Shown here: piece by piece, positions 1 to 6,349 of the stretch
Numbering within the stretch: the first letter of the stretch is position 1
Layout: each line of letters starts with the position of its first letter
Assembly: GCA_028282485.1 (NCBI GenBank)
Contig: JANQHU010000365.1
Span: 1 to 7,370, forward strand
Origin: Bacillota bacterium
GTDB lineage: Bacteria > Bacillota > UBA4882 > UBA8346
Length of the DNA stretch: 7,370 nt
Direction of reading: 5' to 3'
The notes under the pieces: generated by a model
Seen by the model: only the letters and a program-made list of their open reading frames with translations
What the model was told of the DNA's origin: nothing
The model's database searches: none
Position numbers and translations under genes: made by a program

Positions 1-1010
1 TTCGCTTTCTCTTTGGCCAAGGTTTGACTATTTAAAGGCCGATTCCTTCCTAGGTAATATATACCAAAATAATCTTTTTGACCTACTGTCCGGGTCAAAA
101 CATGATAAATCTGATATTCATTCATCTCGTAATTTATTTTTATATCATATCCATAAAGATAAGCTAACATTCTTAGCAGCATTTGTTCTTTGGCCGAAAG
201 CCCGGAAAACTCATAACCTAATAACAATTGAAACTGATAGGGAGCGATGTTTCGCGATTCAATTATTTCGCCTTTTGGCAAACTAAACTCCCAGGGTAGA
301 GTTACTTTCACTCGGTCGGCGACCGAGCCATAACCATTGTGGAGCTTTTCTAATTCACTTAAGACTAATTTGACTTCAAAATCTCCGGCAATTATATATG
401 TAGCATTTCCCGGTTGATAGTGATTTTGATGAAACCGAATTAAATCTGCGGTAGTAATCGTATCAATAATTTCTTTGGTGTAACTAAATTCAGGGTAAAA
501 ATAACGATAAATTGGATAATACTGGTACCTGTTTGAATAATCCATATTCAACTCATGCATGACTATCTTTTTTTCTAAAGCAATTGCCGAAGAGGAAAGA
601 TTCGGATTCCAAATTGAATTATTGAAAGTTGCTAAAGCTTCTAATAAATCTCCTTGGGGCACCGTATAGTTAAAGGCGGTATGGTTAAGGGAAGTGAACC
701 CGTTAAACAGACCACCCTTTTTGACAGTTACCTCCGCAACTTCTTGAAAAGTATCCCCCTGACCTCCACGAAAAACCAAATGCTCCATGAGATGGGCAAT
801 CCCTTTTACCTTTTCTTGATTCATGCCAATATTAAATAAAGCGTAAAAAGAAACCATCGGTTGGCCTTTCATTACTTGATAATAAACCTTAATTCCATTT
901 TTTAACACTACTTTTTGAAAACCTGATGGGATGGCCGCCTGTCCAGTTTCCGGCAAGTAAAAAATGTTCATTATCAAAATAACAATTAAAAGAAGTATTG
1001 GTTTTTTCAT
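1..1010 (-). CDS. Secreted M16 family zinc metallopeptidase (insulinase/pitrilysin type), partial at left edge
   Basis: The first 336 codons of the gene are visible, translated from the ATG at 1010-1008, and the rest lies beyond base 1. Residues 1-26 form a signal peptide: KK, a hydrophobic run (ILLLIVILIMNIF) and a likely cleavage after TGQA. The inverted zinc site HLMEH is at residues 73-77 (H73 and H77 ligands, E76 catalytic base), followed by LVFRG. E153 in the segment IVMHELNM is the third ligand, 76 residues after H77, as the family rule HxxEH-x(74-76)-E requires. The substrate cannot be read from the sequence; extracellular peptides or proteins are the natural inference. The second M16 domain, with its Arg-Tyr pair, is off the window. 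The start ATG overlaps the stop of the upstream EF-hand gene (ATGA, 1010-1007), with a moderate GGGGG ribosome site nine bases upstream, so translation is probably coupled. Family assignment is firm and the function is generic. Confidence 0.93.
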   Translation of the reverse strand, partial: MKKPILLLIVILIMNIFYLPETGQAAIPSGFQKVVLKNGIKVYYQVMKGQPMVSFYALFNIGMNQEKVKGIAHLMEHLVFRGGQGDTFQEVAEVTVKKGGLFNGFTSLNHTAFNYTVPQGDLLEALATFNNSIWNPNLSSSAIALEKKIVMHELNMDYSNRYQYYPIYRYFYPEFSYTKEIIDTITTADLIRFHQNHYQPGNATYIIAGDFEVKLVLSELEKLHNGYGSVADRVKVTLPWEFSLPKGEIIESRNIAPYQFQLLLGYEFSGLSAKEQMLLRMLAYLYGYDIKINYEMNEYQIYHVLTRTVGQKDYFGIYYLGRNRPLNSQTLAKEKA

Positions 1011-1870
1011 CTCGGTTTACCCCCAATAATTAATTTATCCGGATAAACTGTCCAGTCCACCCTTTGCCTGCCGTGCCTACTTTTGATAATAAACCCTTTT
1101 TTCCTCCGAATTACTTCCCTTTCTTCAAAATAACCATTATCATTAAAATCTATAAATAATTGGTCAACCTTGTCATTATAAGAGCCATTATTATTCCGAT
1201 CAACAACAGCTACTAATTTAGGAAAACCATCTACCCTAATCTTTCCCAAAAACCAAGTACGCACTTCTACTTTTAAATAGGGTTTTTCATTATAGAGGGG
1301 CCCTGGTTTATTAATAATTCCTCCGGTAATAATCTCAATACAACGGGGATTACTTTGATCAAACTGATAATTAACCATTAACTTAATCGGTTCCGGTTCC
1401 TCGACCCAATAGATTTGTAGCCCTTGCCATTGATTTAAGAGCGGATGCCAAGTTTCCCCGGCAAAACTACCATCACCATTTTGGTCAATATAGAGCCGTT
1501 TTTCAAAGCCATTAACATCGACAATTACCCCGAATTCTTGTTTTTGATCCCCGAGAATGATTTTACCCACATAGGGCTTTTTCTGCTTCAAATCAGGTAA
1601 TTCTAAAAATGCTTCTTGACCACCTAGCTTTAATTCGACGTGTTGCAAAGACTTCCAATAAGCTTTCGAGTTTTTAAAAGCGACGGGCCGATGGTTGTTA
1701 ACGACTTTTAAGGCATACTCTCCCGGCAAAATCTCCCCTAGCTTTTCTTTTGAATATGTTGTAAATGCAACACCCATATTCAATACCAAACTGAGAATTA
1801 GTGCCCATTTCCAATAAAGCTGTCTTTTCAGCAGAATCACTTCCTCGTTAATTAATCTGGCTAAAAACAA
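1007..1870 (-). CDS. Unrecognised exported protein with three EF-hand-like calcium loops
   Basis: I do not recognise the family. Read from TTG at 1870, the protein has 287 residues. A positively charged start (KRQ, residues 15-17) precedes a hydrophobic segment (about 22-36, WALILSLVLNMGVAF), so it is a signal peptide or a membrane anchor. No lipobox Cys follows. Three loops look like EF-hand or thrombospondin-3-like calcium ligands: D129-x-N-x-D-G, D224-x-N-x-N-G-S-Y and D241-x-N-x-N-G-Y-F ending at E252. The rest looks like beta-rich extracellular sequence with many Tyr and Trp. The start is uncertain: TTG at 1870 has no SD, while GAGG at 1842-1839 sits eight bases before CTG at 1834 (and eleven before the CTG at 1831), which would trim 12 or 13 residues and leave a standard signal peptide. 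It overlaps the M16 peptidase gene downstream by four bases, so they are likely co-translated. Calcium-dependent binding or partnering with the protease is inference. Confidence 0.72.
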   Translation of the reverse strand: MFLARLINEEVILLKRQLYWKWALILSLVLNMGVAFTTYSKEKLGEILPGEYALKVVNNHRPVAFKNSKAYWKSLQHVELKLGGQEAFLELPDLKQKKPYVGKIILGDQKQEFGVIVDVNGFEKRLYIDQNGDGSFAGETWHPLLNQWQGLQIYWVEEPEPIKLMVNYQFDQSNPRCIEIITGGIINKPGPLYNEKPYLKVEVRTWFLGKIRVDGFPKLVAVVDRNNNGSYNDKVDQLFIDFNDNGYFEEREVIRRKKGFIIKSRHGRQRVDWTVYPDKLIIGGKPR

Positions 1871-1958
1871 ATAAATGCCAATGCTGCAAGAACTTTGAAA
1901 GTAAGCAGATTGACATTTAGAAACACTGGATTATTTTAAGTCATTGTGTAGATAAAGC

Positions 1959-2519
1959 TCATCTTTGACTATGACCATAGACATCTAAATATTCTCCAAC
2001 TTGATAATAAACACCGTTACCATAAACAATTGCCTGGCTCTTTTCCAGGTCAAAAACACTTTTGGAAGTAGTTGCCGTGCTATTAATATGTACCTGAGCA
2101 ACTTCTCCCAAGAAGAGATCGTGACTTCCCAAAGGGATGATTTCCTTCACTTTACATTCAATATTTAGCGGAGCTTCGGCAATCAGTGGCGCTTTCACTT
2201 CTTTTCCTGCTTCCGGGGTTAGACTCAAAAATTCAAATTTATTAACTTCTCTACCAGAAGTTACGCCACAATAATCGGTAGCTTTTAATAATTCTTTATT
2301 GGGAACATTAATCACAAACTCTTTACTTTTAGAAATTATTTCATGAGAATAACGTCCCGGCCTGATACTAATACTTACCATTGGTGGATCTGAACAAACT
2401 GTCCCGGCCCATGCTAAGGTAATAATATTTTGCCGATAACCTTCAGCCGCCGAACTCACCATTACTACTGGTAAAGGCGATAAGGTCGTGCCCGGTTTTC
2501 TAATATTTTTATTAACCAT
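1959..2519 (-). CDS. Flavin reductase-like FMN-binding protein (flavoredoxin type)
   Basis: This 186-residue protein matches the flavin reductase-like domain (PF01613) across its whole length, the usual size for stand-alone clostridial flavoredoxins. Visible family hallmarks are the opening strand PLPVVMVSSAAEG, the segment NIITLAWAGTVCSDPPMVSIS at about residues 31-51 that lines the FMN site, RYSHEII, KEFVINVP, and the later region KSVFDLEK...IVYGNGVYYQVGEYL near the C-terminus. Members bind FMN and either pass electrons from NAD(P)H or other carriers to FMN partners or act as small redox carriers in anaerobes; the actual partner is unknown here. ATG at 2519 is preceded by GGGGGAAGGG (2534-2525), five bases upstream, which supports this start. 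The gene lies 88 bases from the next minus-strand gene and is divergent from the DUF421 gene, so it is probably its own transcript. Confidence 0.9.
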   Translation of the reverse strand: MVNKNIRKPGTTLSPLPVVMVSSAAEGYRQNIITLAWAGTVCSDPPMVSISIRPGRYSHEIISKSKEFVINVPNKELLKATDYCGVTSGREVNKFEFLSLTPEAGKEVKAPLIAEAPLNIECKVKEIIPLGSHDLFLGEVAQVHINSTATTSKSVFDLEKSQAIVYGNGVYYQVGEYLDVYGHSQR

Positions 2520-2724
2520 AATTTCCCTTCCCCCAATCAGTTATTTTCTTCTTTATTTTAAAAAAATTTCTTGCATAATATTACATCTTACCATGAAAAA
2601 ATAACTAAAAAAGAATTTTAACACTTATCCATTTACTCTATAAAAATTGATTCTTTCTTTTTACTAAAAATCCTTTAACCTAATTAATATTTTTTTATTC
2701 TGCCCGAACAATTTTACTTCATTT

Positions 2725-2741
2725 AGGAGGTTTCCCATTTG
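2725..2741 (+). promoter_or_regulatory. Ribosome binding site fixing the TTG start of the DUF421 gene
   Basis: AGGAGG at 2725-2730 is a full match to the anti-SD sequence. It lies eight bases before TTG at 2739-2741. No ATG or GTG in frame nearby has a comparable site, so the TTG is very likely the true start. Confidence 0.85.
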
Positions 2742-3422
2742 TTAGTACTTGCCATTCGTACCGTTATTCTCTACTTGTTGGTCATTGTTACTATGAGAAT
2801 CATGGGCAAACACCAGATTGGCCAACTCCAACCTTTTGAGCTGGTAATTGCCATTATGATCTCCGAAATAGCTGCCGTCCCAATGCAAGATCCGGATACC
2901 CCTTTATTAAATGGAGTAATTCCCGTTTTAATACTATTATTTCTCCAAATTACCTTCTCCTTATTATCATTAAAAAGTGATACCGCTCGCCGTATGATTT
3001 GTGGTAAACCCACTATCATTGTTAAAAACGGCTATATTCAAGAAAAAGAATTAAGAAAATTAAGATATAGTATTAACGACCTTTTAGAACAAGCACGCCT
3101 AAAGGGCTATTCTTGTCTCTCTGATATTGAATTTGCTATTGTCGAGACTAGCGGACAGCTCTCGATTATCCCCAAATCACAAAAACGCCCCGTTATTCCG
3201 GAGGATCTCGGGTTAAATACCTCTTACGAAGGAGTTCCCATTACTTTAATCGTTGATGGGGTGCTTAAGAAAGACAACTTAAAAAGTATTAACTTATCAG
3301 AAAACTGGCTTTTAACCGAATTAAAAAAATTTAATATTTCTCACTGGAAAGAGGTCTTTTTCGCCAGCATTAATTCTAATGGCGAATTATTCTTACAACT
3401 TAAAGGAGGTCGCTTACTTTGA
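2739..3422 (+). CDS. DUF421 / YetF-like membrane protein
   Basis: A 227-residue protein of the YetF/DUF421 family. Three hydrophobic segments are seen at about residues 1-20, 33-48 and 58-76. They contain the family motif RIMGKHQIGQLQPFELVIAI and the conserved SEIAAVPMQDPD. The soluble C-terminal part (about 88-227) holds the characteristic GKPTIIVKNGYIQEKELRKL segment, then LLEQARLKGY, and IEFAIVETSGQLSIIPKSQKRP, where the usual E-x-(T/S)-G-x-L-S-(V/I) strand is intact. The biochemical role of the family is not established; the C-terminal domain is thought to face the cytoplasm. The TTG start is well supported by AGGAGG at 2725-2730 with an eight-base spacer. The stop overlaps the start of the DUF4363 gene (TTGA), a pairing that is recurrent in Firmicutes. 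Family assignment is strong and function is open. Confidence 0.92.
   Translation: MLVLAIRTVILYLLVIVTMRIMGKHQIGQLQPFELVIAIMISEIAAVPMQDPDTPLLNGVIPVLILLFLQITFSLLSLKSDTARRMICGKPTIIVKNGYIQEKELRKLRYSINDLLEQARLKGYSCLSDIEFAIVETSGQLSIIPKSQKRPVIPEDLGLNTSYEGVPITLIVDGVLKKDNLKSINLSENWLLTELKKFNISHWKEVFFASINSNGELFLQLKGGRLL
3404..3421 (+). promoter_or_regulatory. Ribosome binding site for the DUF4363 gene, inside the DUF421 coding end
   Basis: AGGAGGT at 3404-3410 lies within the last codons of the DUF421 gene. It is spaced eight bases from TTG at 3419-3421, which overlaps the TGA stop at 3420-3422. This decides the start codon and shows that the two genes are in one operon. Confidence 0.8.
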
Positions 3423-3799
3423 AAGCATTCTTTTTTCCCCTAGCTATTTTATTATTGTTCACCTATGGCTCCTTTAGTCTTCAAAATTATATTCAAAAAA
3501 GTGCTAATCAATTATTAGGATTTATCTCCCAAACAGAAACCTCCTTAGATGACAATGAATGGCCCGAATCTCAAAAAAATTTTCTGTTTCTCAAAAAGCA
3601 TTGGGAAAAAACTAAAACTTTCTGGTCTTTATTTATGAATCATTCCGAATTAGAAGCTATCGACCAGCTTTTGGCCAAAGTTTTATACTCCTTTCGAGAA
3701 AAAAATGCTCATAACTTATTAGGAGAAATCGAGGATCTTAAATATCATATTAAACATATTCCAAAACGTGAAGAATTTACTCTCATAAATATTCTCTAA
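3419..3799 (+). CDS. DUF4363 family protein
   Basis: A 126-residue protein with one N-terminal hydrophobic segment (residues 4-20, FFFPLAILLLFTYGSFS), a signal peptide or membrane anchor. The remainder is predicted to be helical and carries the DUF4363 pattern: E-x-x-L-x-x-x-x-W, a heavily charged stretch with the segment FLKKHWEKTKTFWSLFMNHS (58-77), then a leucine-heptad-like helix with the terminal HIPKREEFTLINIL. Function is unknown. In many Firmicutes this family sits directly after a DUF421 gene, as here, so the two products probably act as one membrane unit (inference from context). The TTG start shares bases with the DUF421 stop (TTGA, 3419-3422) and has AGGAGGT at 3404-3410, eight bases away, so it is translated both by coupling and by its own strong SD. 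It converges with the glycosyltransferase gene, with only 13 bases between the two stops. Confidence 0.8.
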   Translation: MKAFFFPLAILLLFTYGSFSLQNYIQKSANQLLGFISQTETSLDDNEWPESQKNFLFLKKHWEKTKTFWSLFMNHSELEAIDQLLAKVLYSFREKNAHNLLGEIEDLKYHIKHIPKREEFTLINIL

Positions 3800-3812
3800 C
3801 AAGCACCAAAGC

Positions 3813-4949
3813 TTAAAAGTTACTATTTAAAAAATTAATTATTTCATAAGCCGCTTTTGGATTTCCTAATTTAGCAATATTATTTTGCAAATAACTAAGT
3901 TTTTGCGGATTATCAATTAATTCCATTAACAAAAATCTCGCTTCCCGAGGGGTGAGTGCTTTTAGGCCAGCTCCATGGCGAATTAAAAAACGACTATTAG
4001 CCGTCTCTTGGCCCGGGATCGGCTTATAGGAGATTAAAGGTAACCCTTTAATCATGGCTTCGGTAGTGGTTAAGCCCCCGGATTTTGAAATAAGGAGATC
4101 GCTAACTGCCATTAATTCATCCATATTCTCGACAAAACCATATATTTTAACAGAATGAATGGAGTCTTTAGCTAGGCGAGTTAACTCTTCTTGTAATTGA
4201 GCATTGTTCCCACAAATAATCAAGATTTGAATCGGCTTTGATAATTTTTTAATTTCCAAAAAAAGCTCTTTTACCGGGCCTACTCCAAATCCCCCGCTGG
4301 CTATGAGTACCGTAAATTTCCCCGATGCAATTTGCAACCGTTCTTGCAATTTTGATACATCCGGTTTCATAAGAAACTGTTCGTGCACCGGGATCCCCAT
4401 TGTTTTGATCTTTCTACCGACAATTCCACTTTTCATCATTTTTTTCTTTATATCTTTATTTGGCACAAAATATAAATCAACCCCAGCAGAATTCCAAAAA
4501 GCATGAGGGTAATAATCTGTCAAACAGGTAACTAATTTATTTTTAAAAACCCCTCGTTTCTTTAAGGCAGTAATTATTTCGTTTGGCAAAAAATGGGTGG
4601 TCAAAACCAAGTCCGGTTCTTCTTGCTGCAAATACTTAATAAACTCCCGGCAGTTATAATTATTATTCACTCTCCGGACTACTCTTAGGAGAGGATCTAA
4701 CAAAGAAACATTGGTTAAATGAAAAGCTATCCCCCATAGCCAGGGACAGCGTTTTACCATAAATAAGTAGGTATTAGGATATGACTTTTTAAATATCGGT
4801 TTCGCATAATCTAAAATATCAAATAATCGTACTTCCAGCTCCGGAAATCTCTTTTCTGCTTCACTGTATAAAGCTTCTGCTGCCCGCCGATGTCCTGCTC
4901 CGGCATTAGCATAGATAATAATAAGCTTCTTCAGCTGTCTCCACCTCAT
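3813..4949 (-). CDS. MGDG synthase / UgtP-like glycosyltransferase (GT28 type)
   Basis: A 378-residue GT-B glycosyltransferase. The N-terminal domain opens with IIIYANAGAGH (residues 10-20), the GAGH loop of the MGDG synthase N-terminal domain (PF06925), followed by RRAAEAL and the DILDYAKP segment. TTHFLPNE (117-124) and VTCLTDYYPHAFW (140-152) are family landmarks. The C-terminal MurG-like domain starts near 211, with the glycine loop ASGGFGVGP (217-225), IICGNN (244-249) and the nucleotide-sugar motif SKSGGLTTTEA (288-298). PIPGQETANSRFL (310-322) follows. Family members use UDP-sugars and diacylglycerol at the inner membrane face to make glycolipids; the sugar and acceptor here are not decidable. 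There are no membrane helices, as expected of a peripheral enzyme. ATG at 4949 has no SD, whereas AGGTGG (4946-4941) lies six bases before CTG at 4934, which would give MKKLIIIYANAGAGH. A consensus promoter lies upstream. Confidence 0.92.
   Translation of the reverse strand: MRWRQLKKLIIIYANAGAGHRRAAEALYSEAEKRFPELEVRLFDILDYAKPIFKKSYPNTYLFMVKRCPWLWGIAFHLTNVSLLDPLLRVVRRVNNNYNCREFIKYLQQEEPDLVLTTHFLPNEIITALKKRGVFKNKLVTCLTDYYPHAFWNSAGVDLYFVPNKDIKKKMMKSGIVGRKIKTMGIPVHEQFLMKPDVSKLQERLQIASGKFTVLIASGGFGVGPVKELFLEIKKLSKPIQILIICGNNAQLQEELTRLAKDSIHSVKIYGFVENMDELMAVSDLLISKSGGLTTTEAMIKGLPLISYKPIPGQETANSRFLIRHGAGLKALTPREARFLLMELIDNPQKLSYLQNNIAKLGNPKAAYEIINFLNSNF
4932..4949 (-). promoter_or_regulatory. Possible ribosome binding site and CTG start of the glycosyltransferase
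   Basis: The annotated ATG (4949-4947) is preceded only by AT-rich sequence, with no purine-rich site. GAGGTGG at 4947-4941 matches the anti-SD region (GAGGTG) and is followed after six bases by CTG (4934-4932). Starting there gives M-K-K-L-I-I-I-Y, the N-terminus that family members normally show directly before the first beta strand. CTG is a rare start, so this is a hypothesis. Confidence 0.45.
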
Positions 4950-4973
4950 TTAAAAAATATGTTTCATAAATTA

Positions 4974-4988
4974 ATATATGTCATATAT
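4974..4988. repeat. Perfect 15-bp palindrome just inside the glycosyltransferase leader
   Basis: ATATATG-T-CATATAT is a perfect inverted repeat centred on 4981, exactly 20 bp from the centre of the neighbouring palindrome and just downstream of the expected start of transcription. The two share the odd length with a central T and are two helical turns apart. It may be a second operator half or a weak hairpin. Confidence 0.45.
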
Positions 4989-4992
4989 CTTT

Positions 4993-5009
4993 AATATTAT
5001 TATAATATT
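4993..5009. repeat. Perfect 17-bp AT palindrome overlapping the -10 box
   Basis: AATATTAT-T-ATAATATT is a perfect inverted repeat centred on 5001 and covers the TATAAT box of the minus-strand promoter. It could be an operator. In sequence this AT-rich, palindromes also arise by chance, so function is unproven. Confidence 0.5.
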
Positions 5010-5027
5010 TTTATAAACCGACGTCAA
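4999..5027 (-). promoter_or_regulatory. Consensus sigma-A-type promoter of the glycosyltransferase gene
   Basis: Read on the minus strand, TTGACG (5027-5022) is followed by a 17-base spacer and TATAAT (5004-4999): 5/6 and 6/6 to the vegetative consensus with optimal spacing. Transcription would start near 4992, giving a leader of about 43 bases before the ATG at 4949. The -10 box sits inside a perfect 17-bp palindrome, so regulation by a DNA-binding protein is possible. Confidence 0.75.
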
Positions 5028-5028
5028 A

Positions 5029-5056
5029 TTGATATTTATTAAAAAAATACTATTTT
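5029..5056 (+). promoter_or_regulatory. Candidate promoter of the DUF4015 gene
   Basis: TTGATA (5029-5034), a 16-base spacer and TATTTT (5051-5056) give 5/6 and 4/6 matches to the vegetative consensus. It faces away from the glycosyltransferase promoter, and the two -35 boxes are one base apart. Expected transcription start is near 5063, about 75 bases before the TTG chosen for the gene. The -10 is mediocre, so confidence is limited. Confidence 0.38.
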
Positions 5057-5124
5057 CATCAGAAATATTATGCAGGATTTCCGAATTTGCACAACGAATT
5101 TAATTTATACTATTTTAAAATGAT

Positions 5125-5140
5125 GAAGGTGAAAAAATTG
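5125..5140 (+). promoter_or_regulatory. Ribosome binding site fixing the TTG start of the DUF4015 gene
   Basis: GAAGGTG at 5125-5131 is followed by six A and TTG at 5138-5140. The two upstream ATGs (5120, 5123) have only AT-rich sequence before them. The TTG start removes 17 residues from the longest reading frame and yields M-N-N-K-P before the hydrophobic segment, an ordinary signal-peptide start. Confidence 0.6.
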
Positions 5141-6325
5141 AATAACAAACCTATTTTCTTATTAATTCCGGTGCTGCTTATTGCAATTGTTGCATGGTTT
5201 AGCTTCAGCAATTTTACTTCCCACCAAGCAAAAGAAACTTCAAGTAAAAAAAATACTAACTCTCACAAAGATCCTTTATCCAAAAAAGTTGTAGTATCTC
5301 CTTCGCCGTCACCATCACCTTCGCCCTCACCACAAATTGTCAAAATGAATTGGCCTAAACCCCGCCATATTAAAGGCGTTTATTGTAGCGGTTGGATTGC
5401 CGGTTCCACAAAATGGTTTGGCCGTTTGCTAAAATTCATCAAGGCTACTCCAGTGAACGCGGTAGTTTTAGACGTTAAAGATGATGAAGGTACTTTAAGT
5501 TATAAATCGACTATTCCTTTTGTGCAAGAAATTAAAGCTGATGTCAAAAAAATTGCCAATCCCCAGAAAATCATGGCTACCTTACGGCAGCATCAGATTT
5601 ATCCCATTGCCCGCATTGTTGTCTTTAAAGACCCTTACTTAGCAAAACAAAGACCCCAGTGGGCCGTCAAAGACTCAAAAACCGGCGGCTTGTGGAAAGA
5701 TCGCAAGGGCCTGCACTGGGTTGATCCCCATAATAAACAAGTCTGGGATTATATTATTGAAATTGCCAAAGAAGCGATTACCCTCGGTTTTCAAGAAATT
5801 CAGTTTGATTATGTTCGGTTTACCAGCGATGGTGATTTAAAACGTTGTGTTTATCCTTTTAGCAATGGGGAACTCAAGGAAGATGTGATCAAAAACTTTT
5901 TAAAGTATGCTAGAGCCGAGTTGAAAAAATACGAGATTCCAATTTCTGCTGATATTTTTGGTTTAACCACCAGTTCCGAGGATGACCAAGGGATTGGGCA
6001 ACAATACGAAAAAATCATTGCCAATGTGGACATTGTTTGCCCCATGGTATATCCTTCCCACTATGCTAGAGGTTCATTTGGGCTCAGAAATCCGGATCGC
6101 AACCCCTATCAAACTATTTTCAAAAGCATTGGGGATGCTAAAGAACGCTCTGCCAAAGCTGAATCCACTGCTATTATTCGCCCCTGGCTACAAGATTTCA
6201 AACTTGGCAGTTATTACGGCCGAAAACAAATTCAAGCTCAACTTAGGGCTTTAAGGGATCTGGGGATTAAAGAATGGATCTTTTGGAATCCCAGTTGTCG
6301 TTACGACCGACGCAAGTATCAATAA
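5138..6325 (+). CDS. Membrane-anchored DUF4015 putative glycoside hydrolase with a Ser-Pro linker
   Basis: From TTG at 5138 the protein has 395 residues. Residues 5-23 (PIFLLIPVLLIAIVAWFSF) are an uncleaved signal-anchor or signal peptide. A Ser/Thr/Lys-rich stretch follows, then six Ser-Pro repeats (54-65), a typical wall-spanning linker. The rest matches the putative glycosyl hydrolase domain DUF4015 (PF13200), a TIM-barrel-like fold. Landmarks are KGVYCSGWIAGS (79-90), NAVVLDVKDDEG (107-118, acidic residues D112, D115, D116, E117), IYPIARIVVFKDP, GLWKDRKGLHWVDP, EIQFDYVRF (220-228, E220 and D224), ISADIFGLTT, CPMVYPSHY, IIRPWLQDF and EWIFWNPS. The acidic residues are candidates for catalysis; the substrate is unknown, and cell-wall or extracellular glycan is inference. 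The start was chosen because GAAGGTG (5125-5131) lies six bases before this TTG; the ATGs at 5120 and 5123 and the in-frame TTG at 5087 have no SD. It is divergent from the glycosyltransferase gene. Confidence 0.92.
   Translation: MNNKPIFLLIPVLLIAIVAWFSFSNFTSHQAKETSSKKNTNSHKDPLSKKVVVSPSPSPSPSPSPQIVKMNWPKPRHIKGVYCSGWIAGSTKWFGRLLKFIKATPVNAVVLDVKDDEGTLSYKSTIPFVQEIKADVKKIANPQKIMATLRQHQIYPIARIVVFKDPYLAKQRPQWAVKDSKTGGLWKDRKGLHWVDPHNKQVWDYIIEIAKEAITLGFQEIQFDYVRFTSDGDLKRCVYPFSNGELKEDVIKNFLKYARAELKKYEIPISADIFGLTTSSEDDQGIGQQYEKIIANVDIVCPMVYPSHYARGSFGLRNPDRNPYQTIFKSIGDAKERSAKAESTAIIRPWLQDFKLGSYYGRKQIQAQLRALRDLGIKEWIFWNPSCRYDRRKYQ
5297..5332 (+). repeat. Tandem 18-bp duplication encoding the (Ser-Pro)6 linker
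   Basis: Two adjacent 18-base units, 5297-5314 and 5315-5332, are identical at 16 of 18 positions (differences at unit positions 3 and 12, both silent). Each encodes three Ser-Pro pairs using varied codons (tct/tca/tcg and cct/ccg/cca/ccc). This indicates a duplication of one whole unit and not slippage on a six-base repeat. The linker is probably flexible and extended. Confidence 0.85.
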
Positions 6326-6349
6326 AAAACTCTTTTATTTCCATATTTT

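Noticed and set aside
654..839. 61-residue plus-strand reading frame
   Set aside because: It lies antisense to the M16 zinc-site region and has no SD.
1916..1944. Minus-strand ATGACT-N17-TCTAAA as promoter of the EF-hand/M16 unit
   Set aside because: Only 4/6 matches in each box; similar matches are expected by chance in AT-rich DNA. A promoter probably lies in 1871-1958 but I cannot place it.
2618..2644. Plus-strand TTAACA-N15-TATAAA as promoter of the DUF421 gene
   Set aside because: The spacer is short and the -35 is imperfect. The 219-base divergent region 2520-2738 must hold promoters for both neighbours, but no clear one stands out on either strand.
2771..3019. 82-residue minus-strand reading frame
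   Set aside because: It is antisense to the well-supported DUF421 gene, and its sequence resembles no family.
3800..3812. Terminator between the convergent DUF4363 and glycosyltransferase genes
   Set aside because: Only 13 bases separate the stops and no stem-loop with a T-run is visible there.
4303..4506. 67-residue plus-strand reading frame
   Set aside because: Antisense to the glycosyltransferase coding region and no family signal.
5087..5111. TTGCAC with TATACT as a promoter close to the DUF4015 gene
   Set aside because: The spacer is only 13 bases, too short for a vegetative promoter.
5851..6254. Two short reading frames (64 residues minus, 90 residues plus) inside the DUF4015 gene
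   Set aside because: Both overlap the conserved DUF4015 domain in other frames and show no independent evidence.
6321..6339. Inverted repeat AATAAAA-5 nt-TTTTATT at the DUF4015 stop, as a bidirectional terminator
   Set aside because: The stem has only A-T pairs and there is no GC-rich core, so it is too weak to call an intrinsic terminator.
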